Part shown: one piece after another, positions 19,093-26,187 of the stretch
Layout: each line of letters begins with the position of its first letter
Numbering within the stretch: position 1 is the first letter of the stretch
Assembly (NCBI RefSeq): GCF_014695385.1
Contig: NZ_JACJOD010000006.1
Coordinates: 310,001 to 374,000 of the forward strand
Direction: 5' to 3'
DNA: 64,000 nt
From: Trichocoleus sp. FACHB-46
GTDB lineage: Bacteria > Cyanobacteriota > Cyanobacteriia > FACHB-46
The notes under the pieces: generated by a model
What the model saw: only the letters and a program-made list of their open reading frames with translations
What the model was told of the DNA's origin: nothing
Databases searched by the model: none
Position numbers and translations under genes: made by a program

Positions 19093-19643
19093 TGCTATTC
19101 ACCGAAACGCCACTCAAGGGTGCCTTTGTCATTGACCTAGAACACCGCAACGACCATCGCGGTTTCTTTGCTCGTACCTTCTGTGCCAAAGAGTTTGAAG
19201 ACCACGGTCTCAAGCCCACTGTGGCACAGTGCAATCTCTCCTACAACCATAAGCAGGGGACGTTGCGCGGGATGCATTATCAAACTCCTCCCGCTGCTGA
19301 AACCAAACTGATTCGCTGCACCCAGGGGGGAATCTATGACGTGATCATTGATATGCGTCCAGACTCTCCCACCTATTTAGTACACTTTGGCATTGAGCTG
19401 ACCGCAGAAAACCGTCGGGCGCTGTATGTGCCTGAAATGTTTGCTCACGGCTATCAAGCGCTGACCGATGGAGCAGAAGTGATTTACCAAGTAGGGGAAT
19501 TCTACACCCCTGGCTACGAGCGGGGTTTGCGGTATAACGACCCATTTTTCAAAATTGAATGGCCTTTGCCCGTCACAGAAATTTCGGAAAAAGACCAATC
19601 TTGGCCCTTGTTTGAAACGGTAATGGTAGGAGCACAGGCATGA
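19092..19643 (+). CDS. rfbC: dTDP-4-dehydrorhamnose 3,5-epimerase-like protein
   Basis: This 183-residue cupin-fold sugar epimerase of the RmlC/RfbC family inverts C3 and/or C5 of a 4-keto-6-deoxy nucleotide sugar. Recognisable motifs are HRNDHRGFFARTFC, GTLRGMHYQ (catalytic His region), GGIYDVIIDMR and PEMFAHGYQAL. The context with rfbF suggests a CDP- rather than a dTDP-linked substrate; in characterised CDP-tyvelose/yersiniose clusters related enzymes act on other sugars, so the exact reaction is uncertain. The start overlaps the upstream stop by 1 base and its stop overlaps the next start (ATGA), so expression is coupled. Confidence 0.87.
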   Translation: MLFTETPLKGAFVIDLEHRNDHRGFFARTFCAKEFEDHGLKPTVAQCNLSYNHKQGTLRGMHYQTPPAAETKLIRCTQGGIYDVIIDMRPDSPTYLVHFGIELTAENRRALYVPEMFAHGYQALTDGAEVIYQVGEFYTPGYERGLRYNDPFFKIEWPLPVTEISEKDQSWPLFETVMVGAQA

Positions 19644-20956
19644 TTATTGTCGATCGCGCGTTACAAGCCCGCGCTGAAGCAGGCAACCCCGTCCGAGTCG
19701 GCATGATCGGTGCTGGATTCATGGGCCGAGGCATTGCCAACCAAATTGCTAACTCGGTGCCAGGGATGGAGTTAGTCGCCATCTTCAACCGCAACCTGGA
19801 CGGAGCCAAACGCGCTTATACCGAAGCAGGTATCACCGATGTTCGCGTGGTGAATACGGTCACTGATCTAGAATCTGCGATCGCCCAAGGTCAGTATGCG
19901 GTTACCGATGACGCGATGCTGTTGTGCCAAGCCGAAGGCATTGACGCACTCATCGAAGTTACAGGCACGATCGAATTTGGCGCTCAAGTGGTGCTGGAAG
20001 CGATCGCCCACCACAAGCATGTGATCTTGATGAATGCCGAGCTTGACGGCACCATCGGCCCCATCCTCAAAGTCTATGCTGACCGAGAAGGTGTGATTCT
20101 CTCCGCCTGTGATGGCGACCAACCAGGTGTGCAGATGAACCTGTACCGCTTCGTCAAGAGCATTGGCTTAACTCCCCTGCTGTGCGGCAACATCAAAGGT
20201 TTGCAAGACCCCTACCGCAACCCCACCACTCAAGAAGGCTTTGCCAAACGCTGGGGCCAAAAAGCCCACATGGTCACCAGTTTTGCCGATGGTAGCAAGA
20301 TCTCCTTTGAGCAGGCGATCGTGGCAAACGCAACGGGTATGAAAGTTGCTAAGCGCGGCATGTTGGGCTACGACTACACAGGTCATGTAGACGAAATGAC
20401 CAACATGTACGATGTAGATCAACTCAAAGAATTGGGTGGCATTGTGGACTATGTGGTTGGTACTAAACCAGGTCCAGGGGTGTTTGTCTTCGGCACCCAC
20501 GATGACCCCAAACAGCAGCACTACCTCAACCTGTACAAGTTGGGTGAAGGCCCTCTCTACAGTTTTTACACGCCCTACCACCTCTGCCACTTTGAAGTTC
20601 CTCTCTCAGTAGCTCGCGCCGTGCTGTTCCAAGATCCCGTCATGGCTCCTTTGGGTAGTCCTGTCGTGGATGTAGTCACCACTGCCAAAATTGACCTGAA
20701 AGCAGGAGAAACCCTGGATGGCATCGGCTTCTACATGACCTACGGCCAGTGCGAAAATTCTGATGTCACTCAGGCTCAAAACCTGCTGCCAATGGGCTTG
20801 GCCGAAGGCTGCCGTTTGAAGCGGGATGTGCTCAAAGACCAAGTGCTCACCTACGATGACGTAGAACTGCCCGAAGGTCGCCTCTCTGACAAGCTCCGAG
20901 CCGAACAGAATGCTTACTTTGGGGTTGCTGCAAAGGTACCTGCAACAGTTTCGTAA
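19640..20956 (+). CDS. Homoserine dehydrogenase-like oxidoreductase with C-terminal SAF domain
   Basis: This 438-residue protein has an N-terminal Rossmann domain with VRVGMIGAGFMGRGIA and an NAD(P)-binding fold like homoserine dehydrogenase. The central part contains ACDGDQPGVQMNL and a homoserine-dehydrogenase-like dimer region. Residues about 350-425 look like an SAF domain (AKIDLKAGETLDGIG ... GCRLKRDVLKDQVLTYDDV), as in sialic-acid synthases and UxaA/FlgA proteins. Such proteins recur in bacterial O-antigen and exopolysaccharide clusters, and I know of no defined reaction for them. It starts inside the upstream stop (ATGA) and ends the operon; the hairpin at 20976-21008 follows. It is unlikely to be the threonine-pathway enzyme. 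Confidence 0.82.
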   Translation: MIIVDRALQARAEAGNPVRVGMIGAGFMGRGIANQIANSVPGMELVAIFNRNLDGAKRAYTEAGITDVRVVNTVTDLESAIAQGQYAVTDDAMLLCQAEGIDALIEVTGTIEFGAQVVLEAIAHHKHVILMNAELDGTIGPILKVYADREGVILSACDGDQPGVQMNLYRFVKSIGLTPLLCGNIKGLQDPYRNPTTQEGFAKRWGQKAHMVTSFADGSKISFEQAIVANATGMKVAKRGMLGYDYTGHVDEMTNMYDVDQLKELGGIVDYVVGTKPGPGVFVFGTHDDPKQQHYLNLYKLGEGPLYSFYTPYHLCHFEVPLSVARAVLFQDPVMAPLGSPVVDVVTTAKIDLKAGETLDGIGFYMTYGQCENSDVTQAQNLLPMGLAEGCRLKRDVLKDQVLTYDDVELPEGRLSDKLRAEQNAYFGVAAKVPATVS

Positions 20957-20975
20957 ACCAAATCGGCAAAACCCT

Positions 20976-21008
20976 GCATGCCTCAAGACCTGAAATCTAG
21001 AGGCATGC
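20976..21008 (+). terminator. Hairpin terminator of the rfbF operon
   Basis: Perfect 9-bp arms GCATGCCTC / GAGGCATGC with a 15-nt loop, 19 bp after the last stop codon of the operon. No strong T-run follows. A second perfect 7-bp hairpin (ATCCTAC 21095-21101 with GTAGGAT 21110-21116) lies about 90 bp further on. Confidence 0.65.
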
Positions 21009-21311
21009 GCTCAAAAATAGGTGTACTTGCGGGCGATCGCGATTCACTAACTTCTCCAACAACTACACCACCGATAGTCTTTGCCTAGACACTAATCCTA
21101 CTGATGCTTGTAGGATGTGATTTGCAACAGCAACTACATAAGCCCAGTTCACCTTGAGCTAAAGCGATAGTAAAATAACTCAAATCCCCAGAAAAATTTG
21201 GTGTTGTAATTTAGCATTAAAGGTCTGTGGAAGCCGCTGAGTATGAGTTGTGAAAGTTGCTACATTGCTTTAGCAGCTCATCTTCTGATTATTTCCTTAA
21301 AAGATTTTTCT

Positions 21312-22175
21312 ATGAAGCTGAGTGTAATTGTTCCTTGCTTCAATGCGGCTGACACGATCGGAGTGCAATTAGAGGCACTGGCAAAGCAGGAGTGGTCCGA
21401 ACAGTGGGAAGTAATTGTTGTAGATAACGGTTCAACCGATAACTCACTAGCGATCGCCAAACAATTCAAAGATCGTGTTCCAAATCTGCGAATTGTTGAT
21501 GCATCTGATCAACCTGGTGCTGCTCATGCTCGCAACACAGGAGCCAAAGTGGCTCAAGGAGAGTTTCTTGCCTTCTGTGATGCGGATGACGAAGTTGCCG
21601 AAAGTTGGGTGGCGGCAATGGGGCAGGCCTTGGCTGAGCACGACTTTGTTGCCGGTCGCCATGAATTTGACAAGCTTAATGAACCTTGGCTTCTCAAATC
21701 TCGTACTCTTTTGCAGCAAAAAGGCTTGCAGGACTATAAGTATCCTCCGTTCTTACCTCATGCTGCTAGCAGCAATTTGGGCATTAAACGTGCCATTCAC
21801 GAAGCTGTTGGTGGGTATGACGAAACAATGCTACGCCTGCAAGACACTGATTACTGCTGGCGAGTCCAACTAGCAGGAACTGAGCTGAAGTTTGTGGATA
21901 CGGTGGTGATTCAGTACCGTCTCCGTGATTCTTTAGCCAAACGGTTTCAGCAAGCTCGGCTCTGGGGAGTCTACAACGTCTTGCTCTACAAGAAATACCG
22001 ACCTTTGGGTATGCCTGCGTTACCTTGGCAATCTGGTCTTTTAGAATGGGTCCGTTTGTTGAAACGCTCTCGTCAGCTTTCTCAAAAAGGTTCACGAGTG
22101 CGCTGGTTGGGTGATCTAGCTAGGTGCATTGGTAGAATTGAAGGCTCGATTAAATATCGGGTTTGGGCTTTATAA
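21312..22175 (+). CDS. Glycosyltransferase family 2
   Basis: This 287-residue GT-A glycosyltransferase begins MKLSVIVPCFNAADTI, the canonical GT2 N-terminus, continues with VDNGSTDNS, and has the metal-binding FCDADDE near residue 95. LRLQDTDYCWRVQLAG near 180 is the acceptor-side catalytic-acid region (ED-like). An upstream ATG at 21243 would add 23 residues unlike the family, so 21312 is preferred, although neither start has a strong ribosome binding site. It stands alone 355 bp after the CDP-sugar operon and is followed by a hairpin at 22278-22302. It probably transfers a sugar to the same or a related extracellular glycan. Confidence 0.88.
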   Translation: MKLSVIVPCFNAADTIGVQLEALAKQEWSEQWEVIVVDNGSTDNSLAIAKQFKDRVPNLRIVDASDQPGAAHARNTGAKVAQGEFLAFCDADDEVAESWVAAMGQALAEHDFVAGRHEFDKLNEPWLLKSRTLLQQKGLQDYKYPPFLPHAASSNLGIKRAIHEAVGGYDETMLRLQDTDYCWRVQLAGTELKFVDTVVIQYRLRDSLAKRFQQARLWGVYNVLLYKKYRPLGMPALPWQSGLLEWVRLLKRSRQLSQKGSRVRWLGDLARCIGRIEGSIKYRVWAL

Positions 22176-22277
22176 AACGATGTATCTAAGTCAGTAAGGA
22201 TTTTGTAAAATATCTGAGCTTTCATAGCCTGGTGTTTGAGAAGTACTGTATAAGGAACACAAGGCTCTAGATTAAAC

Positions 22278-22302
22278 GTGGTCTATTGAGTCCTTAGACC
22301 AC
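22278..22302 (+). terminator. Hairpin downstream of GT2 gene
   Basis: Perfect 8-bp arms GTGGTCTA / TAGACCAC with a 9-nt loop, 102 bp after the stop of the 21312-22175 gene. No T-run follows, so this is a candidate terminator only. Confidence 0.5.
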
Positions 22303-22340
22303 TGTTAAGTGAAGCCTATACTTAGCAGCTTTTCGATTGG

Positions 22341-22367
22341 AAACTCTAGAGTTTTGCAAAAACTCTA
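22341..22367. promoter_or_regulatory. Overlapping alternative hairpins upstream of GT2 gene
   Basis: AAACTCTAGAGTTT (22341-22354) is a perfect 14-nt palindrome. Its second half can instead pair downstream as TAGAGTTTT-gca-AAAACTCTA (22347-22367, 9 bp). The two pairings exclude each other. It lies 100 bp before the next start codon and may be an operator or a small RNA switch. Confidence 0.4.
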
Positions 22368-22467
22368 TGGGGATATTTCAACGTTCTAATCGGAGGCCAA
22401 ATTAGTCGTAGTTACAATCCCTAATTAAGTCTTTTACTTACCTACCTCAAGCTTTAAAGTTTGTTCA

Positions 22468-23460
22468 ATGTCTCAATCAGTAGCCAAATTAGTTACGGTT
22501 GCAATCCCTGTTTATAAGTCTCTTGCATATTTGTCTGAAGCCTTAAAGTCAGTCAATTTACAAGACTATCCTTATATCGAATTAATTGTTTCTGACAATG
22601 GCATGAATGGTTCAAAGGTTCGTGACCTGGTCTGTCAGCACTACTTCAAGCCTTATAAATTTCGGCAGAATCCTACCAGCGTGCCTGTTGTAGAACACTT
22701 TAACCAATTAATACAAGCCGCTTCTGGAGAGTATTTTGTTTTGCTCTGTGATGATGATGAAATTAGCCCGAATTATGTCTCAGAGTTGGTCAGTGCTTTA
22801 GAAGCTCATCCTAGTGCATCGGTAGCCATTTCCCACCAAGAGGTGATCGATCGCGCTAGCCAAGTGATTTCAACATCCACCAATAAACTGCTGGGATTAA
22901 TGACAGGGCAAGATTTTATCCGTCGCTGGAACTTAGGCCAGCATGGCTTTAAGTGCTTCGTCACTAATTTGGCCCGAACCAGTGAAATTCGCACCCTCGG
23001 TGGTTATCCTGACTTCCCTCGGGGATTTCATAGCGACAGTGGTTTGTTGATGAAATTGTGTTTAGGGCGTGATGTGATTGTGAGCAAGGCATGTACGTTT
23101 CGCTGGCGAGTGCATGGAACGAGTAATGGAGACACTACCAATGTGCAGGATTTAACTGTAGCCACTCAGCAATTTATGCGCTTTTTGTTAGAAGACCACC
23201 ATTTTCAATCCTTTGCCAAAGCTCATGCTCAAAAATGGTGCTTCTTACAAGATGACTTAGTATCTCTAGAGTGGAACATTTACGTTCGCAAGTGGCAGTC
23301 TGCTCTGGGACGTGAACTATCTGTTCAAGAAAAACTCAAAGCAGCTCTGTCTATGCCATTGGTTTTACGATATTACAGACGCCATCCCCGCCTGTGGATT
23401 AAAGAATTTCTGCCGATGTTTCACAAAATGTATCGTCAAGCTAGGTATAGAGGGGCATAG
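22468..23460 (+). CDS. Glycosyltransferase family 2
   Basis: This 330-residue GT-A glycosyltransferase has the N-terminal motif VTVAIPVYKSLAYLSEAL, VSDNG near residue 45 and the acidic metal site LLCDDDE near 92. The C-terminal region is basic and helical (KEFLPMFHKMYRQARYRG), fitting peripheral membrane attachment. The ATG at 22468 opens a typical family N-terminus, though no clear Shine-Dalgarno is visible. It is the last gene of the polysaccharide region. Donor and acceptor cannot be inferred. Confidence 0.88.
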   Translation: MSQSVAKLVTVAIPVYKSLAYLSEALKSVNLQDYPYIELIVSDNGMNGSKVRDLVCQHYFKPYKFRQNPTSVPVVEHFNQLIQAASGEYFVLLCDDDEISPNYVSELVSALEAHPSASVAISHQEVIDRASQVISTSTNKLLGLMTGQDFIRRWNLGQHGFKCFVTNLARTSEIRTLGGYPDFPRGFHSDSGLLMKLCLGRDVIVSKACTFRWRVHGTSNGDTTNVQDLTVATQQFMRFLLEDHHFQSFAKAHAQKWCFLQDDLVSLEWNIYVRKWQSALGRELSVQEKLKAALSMPLVLRYYRRHPRLWIKEFLPMFHKMYRQARYRGA

Positions 23461-23650
23461 CAAGCATAGAGACTAGCCTAATTTCAACAGATGAGGCAAA
23501 CCCTATTTTACAGAGTTGATTTTAGACGATGAGCTTCCAAGCGATCGCCTTTCCCTTAATTTTTCCTTAACTAAAGAAGTTTTAGGTTAAGAGTATCCAT
23601 AGCTATAGCGTCCTTCACCTTAGCCGGTTAAGCATCAACAGTTTCAATGG

Positions 23651-23686
23651 TAAAAAAGCCCCCAGACCTGTAGGCTGAACCGGGGG
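23651..23686 (-). terminator. Minus-strand terminator hairpin
   Basis: Read on the minus strand, CCCCC (23686-23682) pairs with GGGGG (23663-23659) and is followed by CTTTTTTA, a classical Rho-independent form. On the plus strand there is no T-run after the stem. Confidence 0.6.
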
Positions 23687-23912
23687 TCAATAAATTCTTC
23701 ATCTTCCTTATGAAGATTCGATTTGTAGGTGGGCTAATCCGGATGAAGTTAGCACAAAAAGACAATCAAGCTTTACTAAGCCGAGCTTCCAATCTGCCTA
23801 TTTCTGATGCTAGAGCCATTACCCTAAAACTAGAGAAATCTTCCAGGAATTGGCCAACCTGAGCTTGTATCAATGAATAAAGTATTTAACATTTCGGATT
23901 TTTCTCCTCTCT

Positions 23913-23938
23913 AAAACCTCGGCAGGGACCGGGGTTTT
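23913..23938 (+). terminator. Bidirectional terminator hairpin
   Basis: AAAACCTCGG pairs with CCGGGGTTTT (one mismatch, 6-nt loop) and runs into a T-tract on the plus strand; the minus strand also ends in TTTT after the stem. It separates the glycosyltransferase region from the RNA gene beyond. Confidence 0.7.
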
Positions 23939-23976
23939 TCTTTTGATGCAGTCGGGCCGTTGCAAAAGAAATGGGC

Positions 23977-24007
23977 AAAAAATAACCTCTAGATTGGCGT
24001 CTAGAGG
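23977..24007 (-). terminator. Terminator of the candidate 6S-like RNA
   Basis: On the minus strand the perfect 8-bp stem CCTCTAGA-cgccaa-TCTAGAGG is followed by TTATTTTTT. It lies about 60-85 nt after the rod-like RNA described at 24062-24220 and is oriented to end that transcript. Confidence 0.75.
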
Positions 24008-24061
24008 CTAATAAGTTTTGTATTGGAGAAATCTGGCTAACTGAGTATCTAGTAAGAGGAG

Positions 24062-24220
24062 GACTGGGCTCGCTTCCCGTTCCCTTGTTGAATACACTGT
24101 AGCTTGGCTGGTTTCTGTTTTCTTCCACCTAAGGAAATTGGTCGATAGGCGGAGTTCCCTAGCCCTGAACCAGATTAAGTTTGCAGGGCTACATTGCGCA
24201 CAGCAGCCCTAGCAACGAAA
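24062..24220 (-). ncRNA. Candidate 6S RNA (long rod-like structured RNA)
   Basis: On the minus strand nested pairings form one long imperfect rod of about 150 nt: GGGCT (24210-24206) with AGCCC near 24066-24070; TGTAGC with GCTACA (extending to CAATGTAGC/GCTACAGTG with one mismatch); CTGGTT with AACCAG; and the apical stem TCCGCCTA/TAGGTGGA with a 14-nt loop. Such a rod with an internal bubble and length of roughly 150-190 nt is the hallmark of 6S RNA, which binds the housekeeping RNA polymerase holoenzyme as a promoter mimic. Cyanobacteria are known to have one (ssaA), but I cannot confirm sequence homology here. A minus-strand terminator follows at 23977-24007, and no ORF explains the conservation of pairing. 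The 5' arm can also form competing hairpins (see findings). Confidence 0.6.
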
Positions 24221-24262
24221 TTAGCGTGGCGGGATATTAAGTAGAAGCTATGGAAAGGTAGA

Positions 24263-24913
24263 GTGGCAGCGGATGGCATGGAATTAAAACTGAATTTAAG
24301 CACTACTAGTAGCAGTCTCCCAGCCTGGACGCAGGAGATTAATCGAATCTCAGAACAACTGCCTGACTTAGAACAGAACTTTGAAACTCAAGCCACCATT
24401 CTAGGAGGGCTACTGCTGTCAATTTGGGCCTTGGAAATCATTGACTTTTTGATTTTTCAAGGAGCCTTGAATCGGTTTGGCATTCGACCTCGCAGCCTCA
24501 GAGGACTAAGTGGCATTATTCTAGCTCCGTTCCTGCATGGCAGTTTTAAGCACTTAGCGGCTAACAGCATGCCCCTTGTGACTCTAGGTTGGCTGGTGAT
24601 GCTCCAAGATATTCACTACTTCTTTGTGGTGAGTGCCGTAACCGTTCTCGTCAGTGGGTTGGGAGTTTGGCTGTTTGGTGCCCCCCGCTCGGTGCATCTA
24701 GGAGCGAGTGGCTTAATCTTTGGTTACTTGGGGTTTTTACTTTTATACGGCTACTTTGAGCGCAGTCTTTGGACTGGCATGATTTCGCTCTTTGTGGGCC
24801 TGTTTTATGGTGGCTTGATTTGGGGCATTTTGCCCTCACGCCGTGGTGTGTCTTGGCTGGGGCATTTGTTTGGTTTTGTGGGCGGAATTCTGGCAGCCCG
24901 TTTGTTGTCTTAA
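24263..24913 (+). CDS. Rhomboid-family intramembrane serine protease
   Basis: This 216-residue integral membrane protein belongs to the rhomboid family, which cleaves substrate proteins within membrane helices. After a soluble N-terminal segment of about 45 residues there are about six membrane helices. All catalytic landmarks are present: HxxxN (H97-N101 in FKHLAAN), GASG with nucleophile S149, and the partner His H201 in WLGHLFGFVGG. The GTG at 24263 is preceded by GGAAAGG 4 nt upstream; an ATG at 24278 is a possible alternative start. It diverges from the candidate 6S RNA, so the two may share a promoter region. Substrate unknown. Confidence 0.9.
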   Translation: MAADGMELKLNLSTTSSSLPAWTQEINRISEQLPDLEQNFETQATILGGLLLSIWALEIIDFLIFQGALNRFGIRPRSLRGLSGIILAPFLHGSFKHLAANSMPLVTLGWLVMLQDIHYFFVVSAVTVLVSGLGVWLFGAPRSVHLGASGLIFGYLGFLLLYGYFERSLWTGMISLFVGLFYGGLIWGILPSRRGVSWLGHLFGFVGGILAARLLS

Positions 24914-25162
24914 TTAAGGGCTTCGCTATCCAAGGTATTTCAGTAATAGCGATCGCCTTTGGTATTTTTCTTGAGTGAAGGCTGCGGAGAATACGGCTCG
25001 TGATTTTACTGGAGCTAATTTGGGGGAGACCAAGATTTCAGTAAAGGCTCGCATTTAACCCAGAGCTGGAATTTTTACTATGAACCCAACTTGATGCAGA
25101 TAACAATCTTCTCAAGCCTGCTCTCCTCCCACCCACTCTAACCCCCAGAAGGTAGGTAGGCC

Positions 25163-25321
25163 ATGGAATTGCAACGTAAGCATTGGAAACGGCTATTTGT
25201 GGAGTTAATCCTAGAAGCAGTCATGCTAGTTGCACCCGTCAGCCTAGACTTTTTGGGTGTTGCAGGCGAATACCTGTTAGAGGCAGGTCGAGAAAAGACT
25301 GAGGCAGTTAACTTTGCTTAA
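25163..25321 (+). CDS. Small hypothetical protein (52 aa)
   Basis: The ATG at 25163 is preceded by AGAAGGTAGGTAGG, a strong ribosome binding site. The 52-residue product (MELQRKHWKRLFVELILEAV...) has a basic N-terminus, a hydrophobic/amphipathic middle (ELILEAVMLVAPVSLDFLGV) and an acidic C-terminus, so it may lie on the membrane. I do not recognise the family. Codon use looks like that of neighbouring genes, and it is followed 76 bp later by another tiny membrane protein. Confidence 0.6.
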   Translation: MELQRKHWKRLFVELILEAVMLVAPVSLDFLGVAGEYLLEAGREKTEAVNFA

Positions 25322-25397
25322 CGATGAGTAGCAGGCTTACAGACATTACTGCAATGAGCGATCATTCTCTCCGAAACTTAAACTCTAGGAAAATCTT

Positions 25398-25517
25398 ATG
25401 GACTTCGCATTTAATTCGACCAACTGGCTCTTGTTGATTACCTTCTTTGCTACCACTTCCTATGGTTACTGGCTCATCGGTGAAGCAGAAAAGCAGAGCC
25501 GGAAACACCGAGGTTAG
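25398..25517 (+). CDS. Small single-helix membrane protein (39 aa)
   Basis: An ATG with AGGAAA 5 nt upstream opens a 39-residue reading frame, MDFAFNSTNWLLLITFFATT..., with one membrane helix followed by a charged tail (GEAEKQSRKHRG). Tiny one-helix proteins of this shape are common in cyanobacterial thylakoid complexes, but I cannot assign it to a named photosystem or b6f subunit. The overlapping minus-strand frame has no supporting features. Confidence 0.55.
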   Translation: MDFAFNSTNWLLLITFFATTSYGYWLIGEAEKQSRKHRG

Positions 25518-25699
25518 ATGACTGCTGACCTTTGCTCCGTCAGGGTTTGGGTTATCCCTCGGCGAGTGAAAAAACATTGTAACGCAGGCGCGATCGCTAG
25601 ACTGGCAAAAACTTTACAAAATTAAGGCGTTTGAATACAGAATTCTCGGATCGGGTGTTGTATCTACAATAGATATCAACCTGCGATTGGGAAGTCAGA

Positions 25700-26185
25700 A
25701 TGAACATGAAATTGGAGCAGTGGTTAACAGTCGGAGCTTGTCTCGGCTGCACCGTTTCAATCACTGCCATGCTCGCGATCGCTCTCCAATCTGATATTGC
25801 CCCTCAGCGTATTTCGCTTTCGTTGGGGTTGCCTGTAGTAGACGTAGGGGCAGTCACTCAGCTTGAGACCGCTACGGTAGCGCTAGAACCTTTGCAAATT
25901 GACGATTTGGTTGATGTGGATTGGCTTCAGTCCTTAGAGCCGACCGCAGTTAGCCAAAGCTCAACTGGCCTAGAAGACCTATCTCTGCCAGAAAAGACCT
26001 GGGAAGCGGAACTGGTAGCCTGTTCTAGCACTTATAACTCCAGGCTGATGCTTTTTGCGGCCTGTGAGTTGGAGTTTCTCGCTCCCCCAGCGCGATCGAT
26101 CGCCGCCGCATCGGCCGACTTCCCTACACCGTCTCAACTTTTAGGGAACACATTACTCAGACAAAATCTTCAAGAGTATCAATAG
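25700..26185 (+). CDS. Hypothetical membrane-anchored protein
   Basis: This 161-residue protein has an N-terminal hydrophobic segment (WLTVGACLGCTVSITAMLAIAL, residues about 8-29) acting as signal or anchor. The rest is acidic, with no motif I recognise (LEPLQIDDLVDVDWLQSL) and a few Cys. The ATG at 25700 and the one at 25706 are both possible starts; upstream GGGAAG favours 25700. It ends 2 bp from the convergent ABC transporter gene. Function unknown. Confidence 0.65.
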   Translation: MNMKLEQWLTVGACLGCTVSITAMLAIALQSDIAPQRISLSLGLPVVDVGAVTQLETATVALEPLQIDDLVDVDWLQSLEPTAVSQSSTGLEDLSLPEKTWEAELVACSSTYNSRLMLFAACELEFLAPPARSIAAASADFPTPSQLLGNTLLRQNLQEYQ

Positions 26186-26187
26186 TG

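Larger units (their letters stand above)
23461..23976. other. Intergenic region with several hairpins, no gene
   Basis: No coding sequence or known RNA family is recognised here. It contains the hairpins at 23651-23686 and 23913-23938. The spacing of these terminators leaves room for a short untranslated RNA, but none can be named. Confidence 0.5.

Noticed and set aside
23886-24128. 80-residue minus-strand frame
   Set aside because: It lies over terminators and the structured RNA; the protein has no hydrophobic core or motif. RNA explains the region better.
24159-24212. Plus-strand attenuator or riboswitch for the rhomboid gene
   Set aside because: The repeats CTAGCCCTG, CAGGGCTA and CAGCCCTAG first suggested this, but the wider pairing forms one long rod, and a minus-strand terminator follows, so a minus-strand RNA is more likely.
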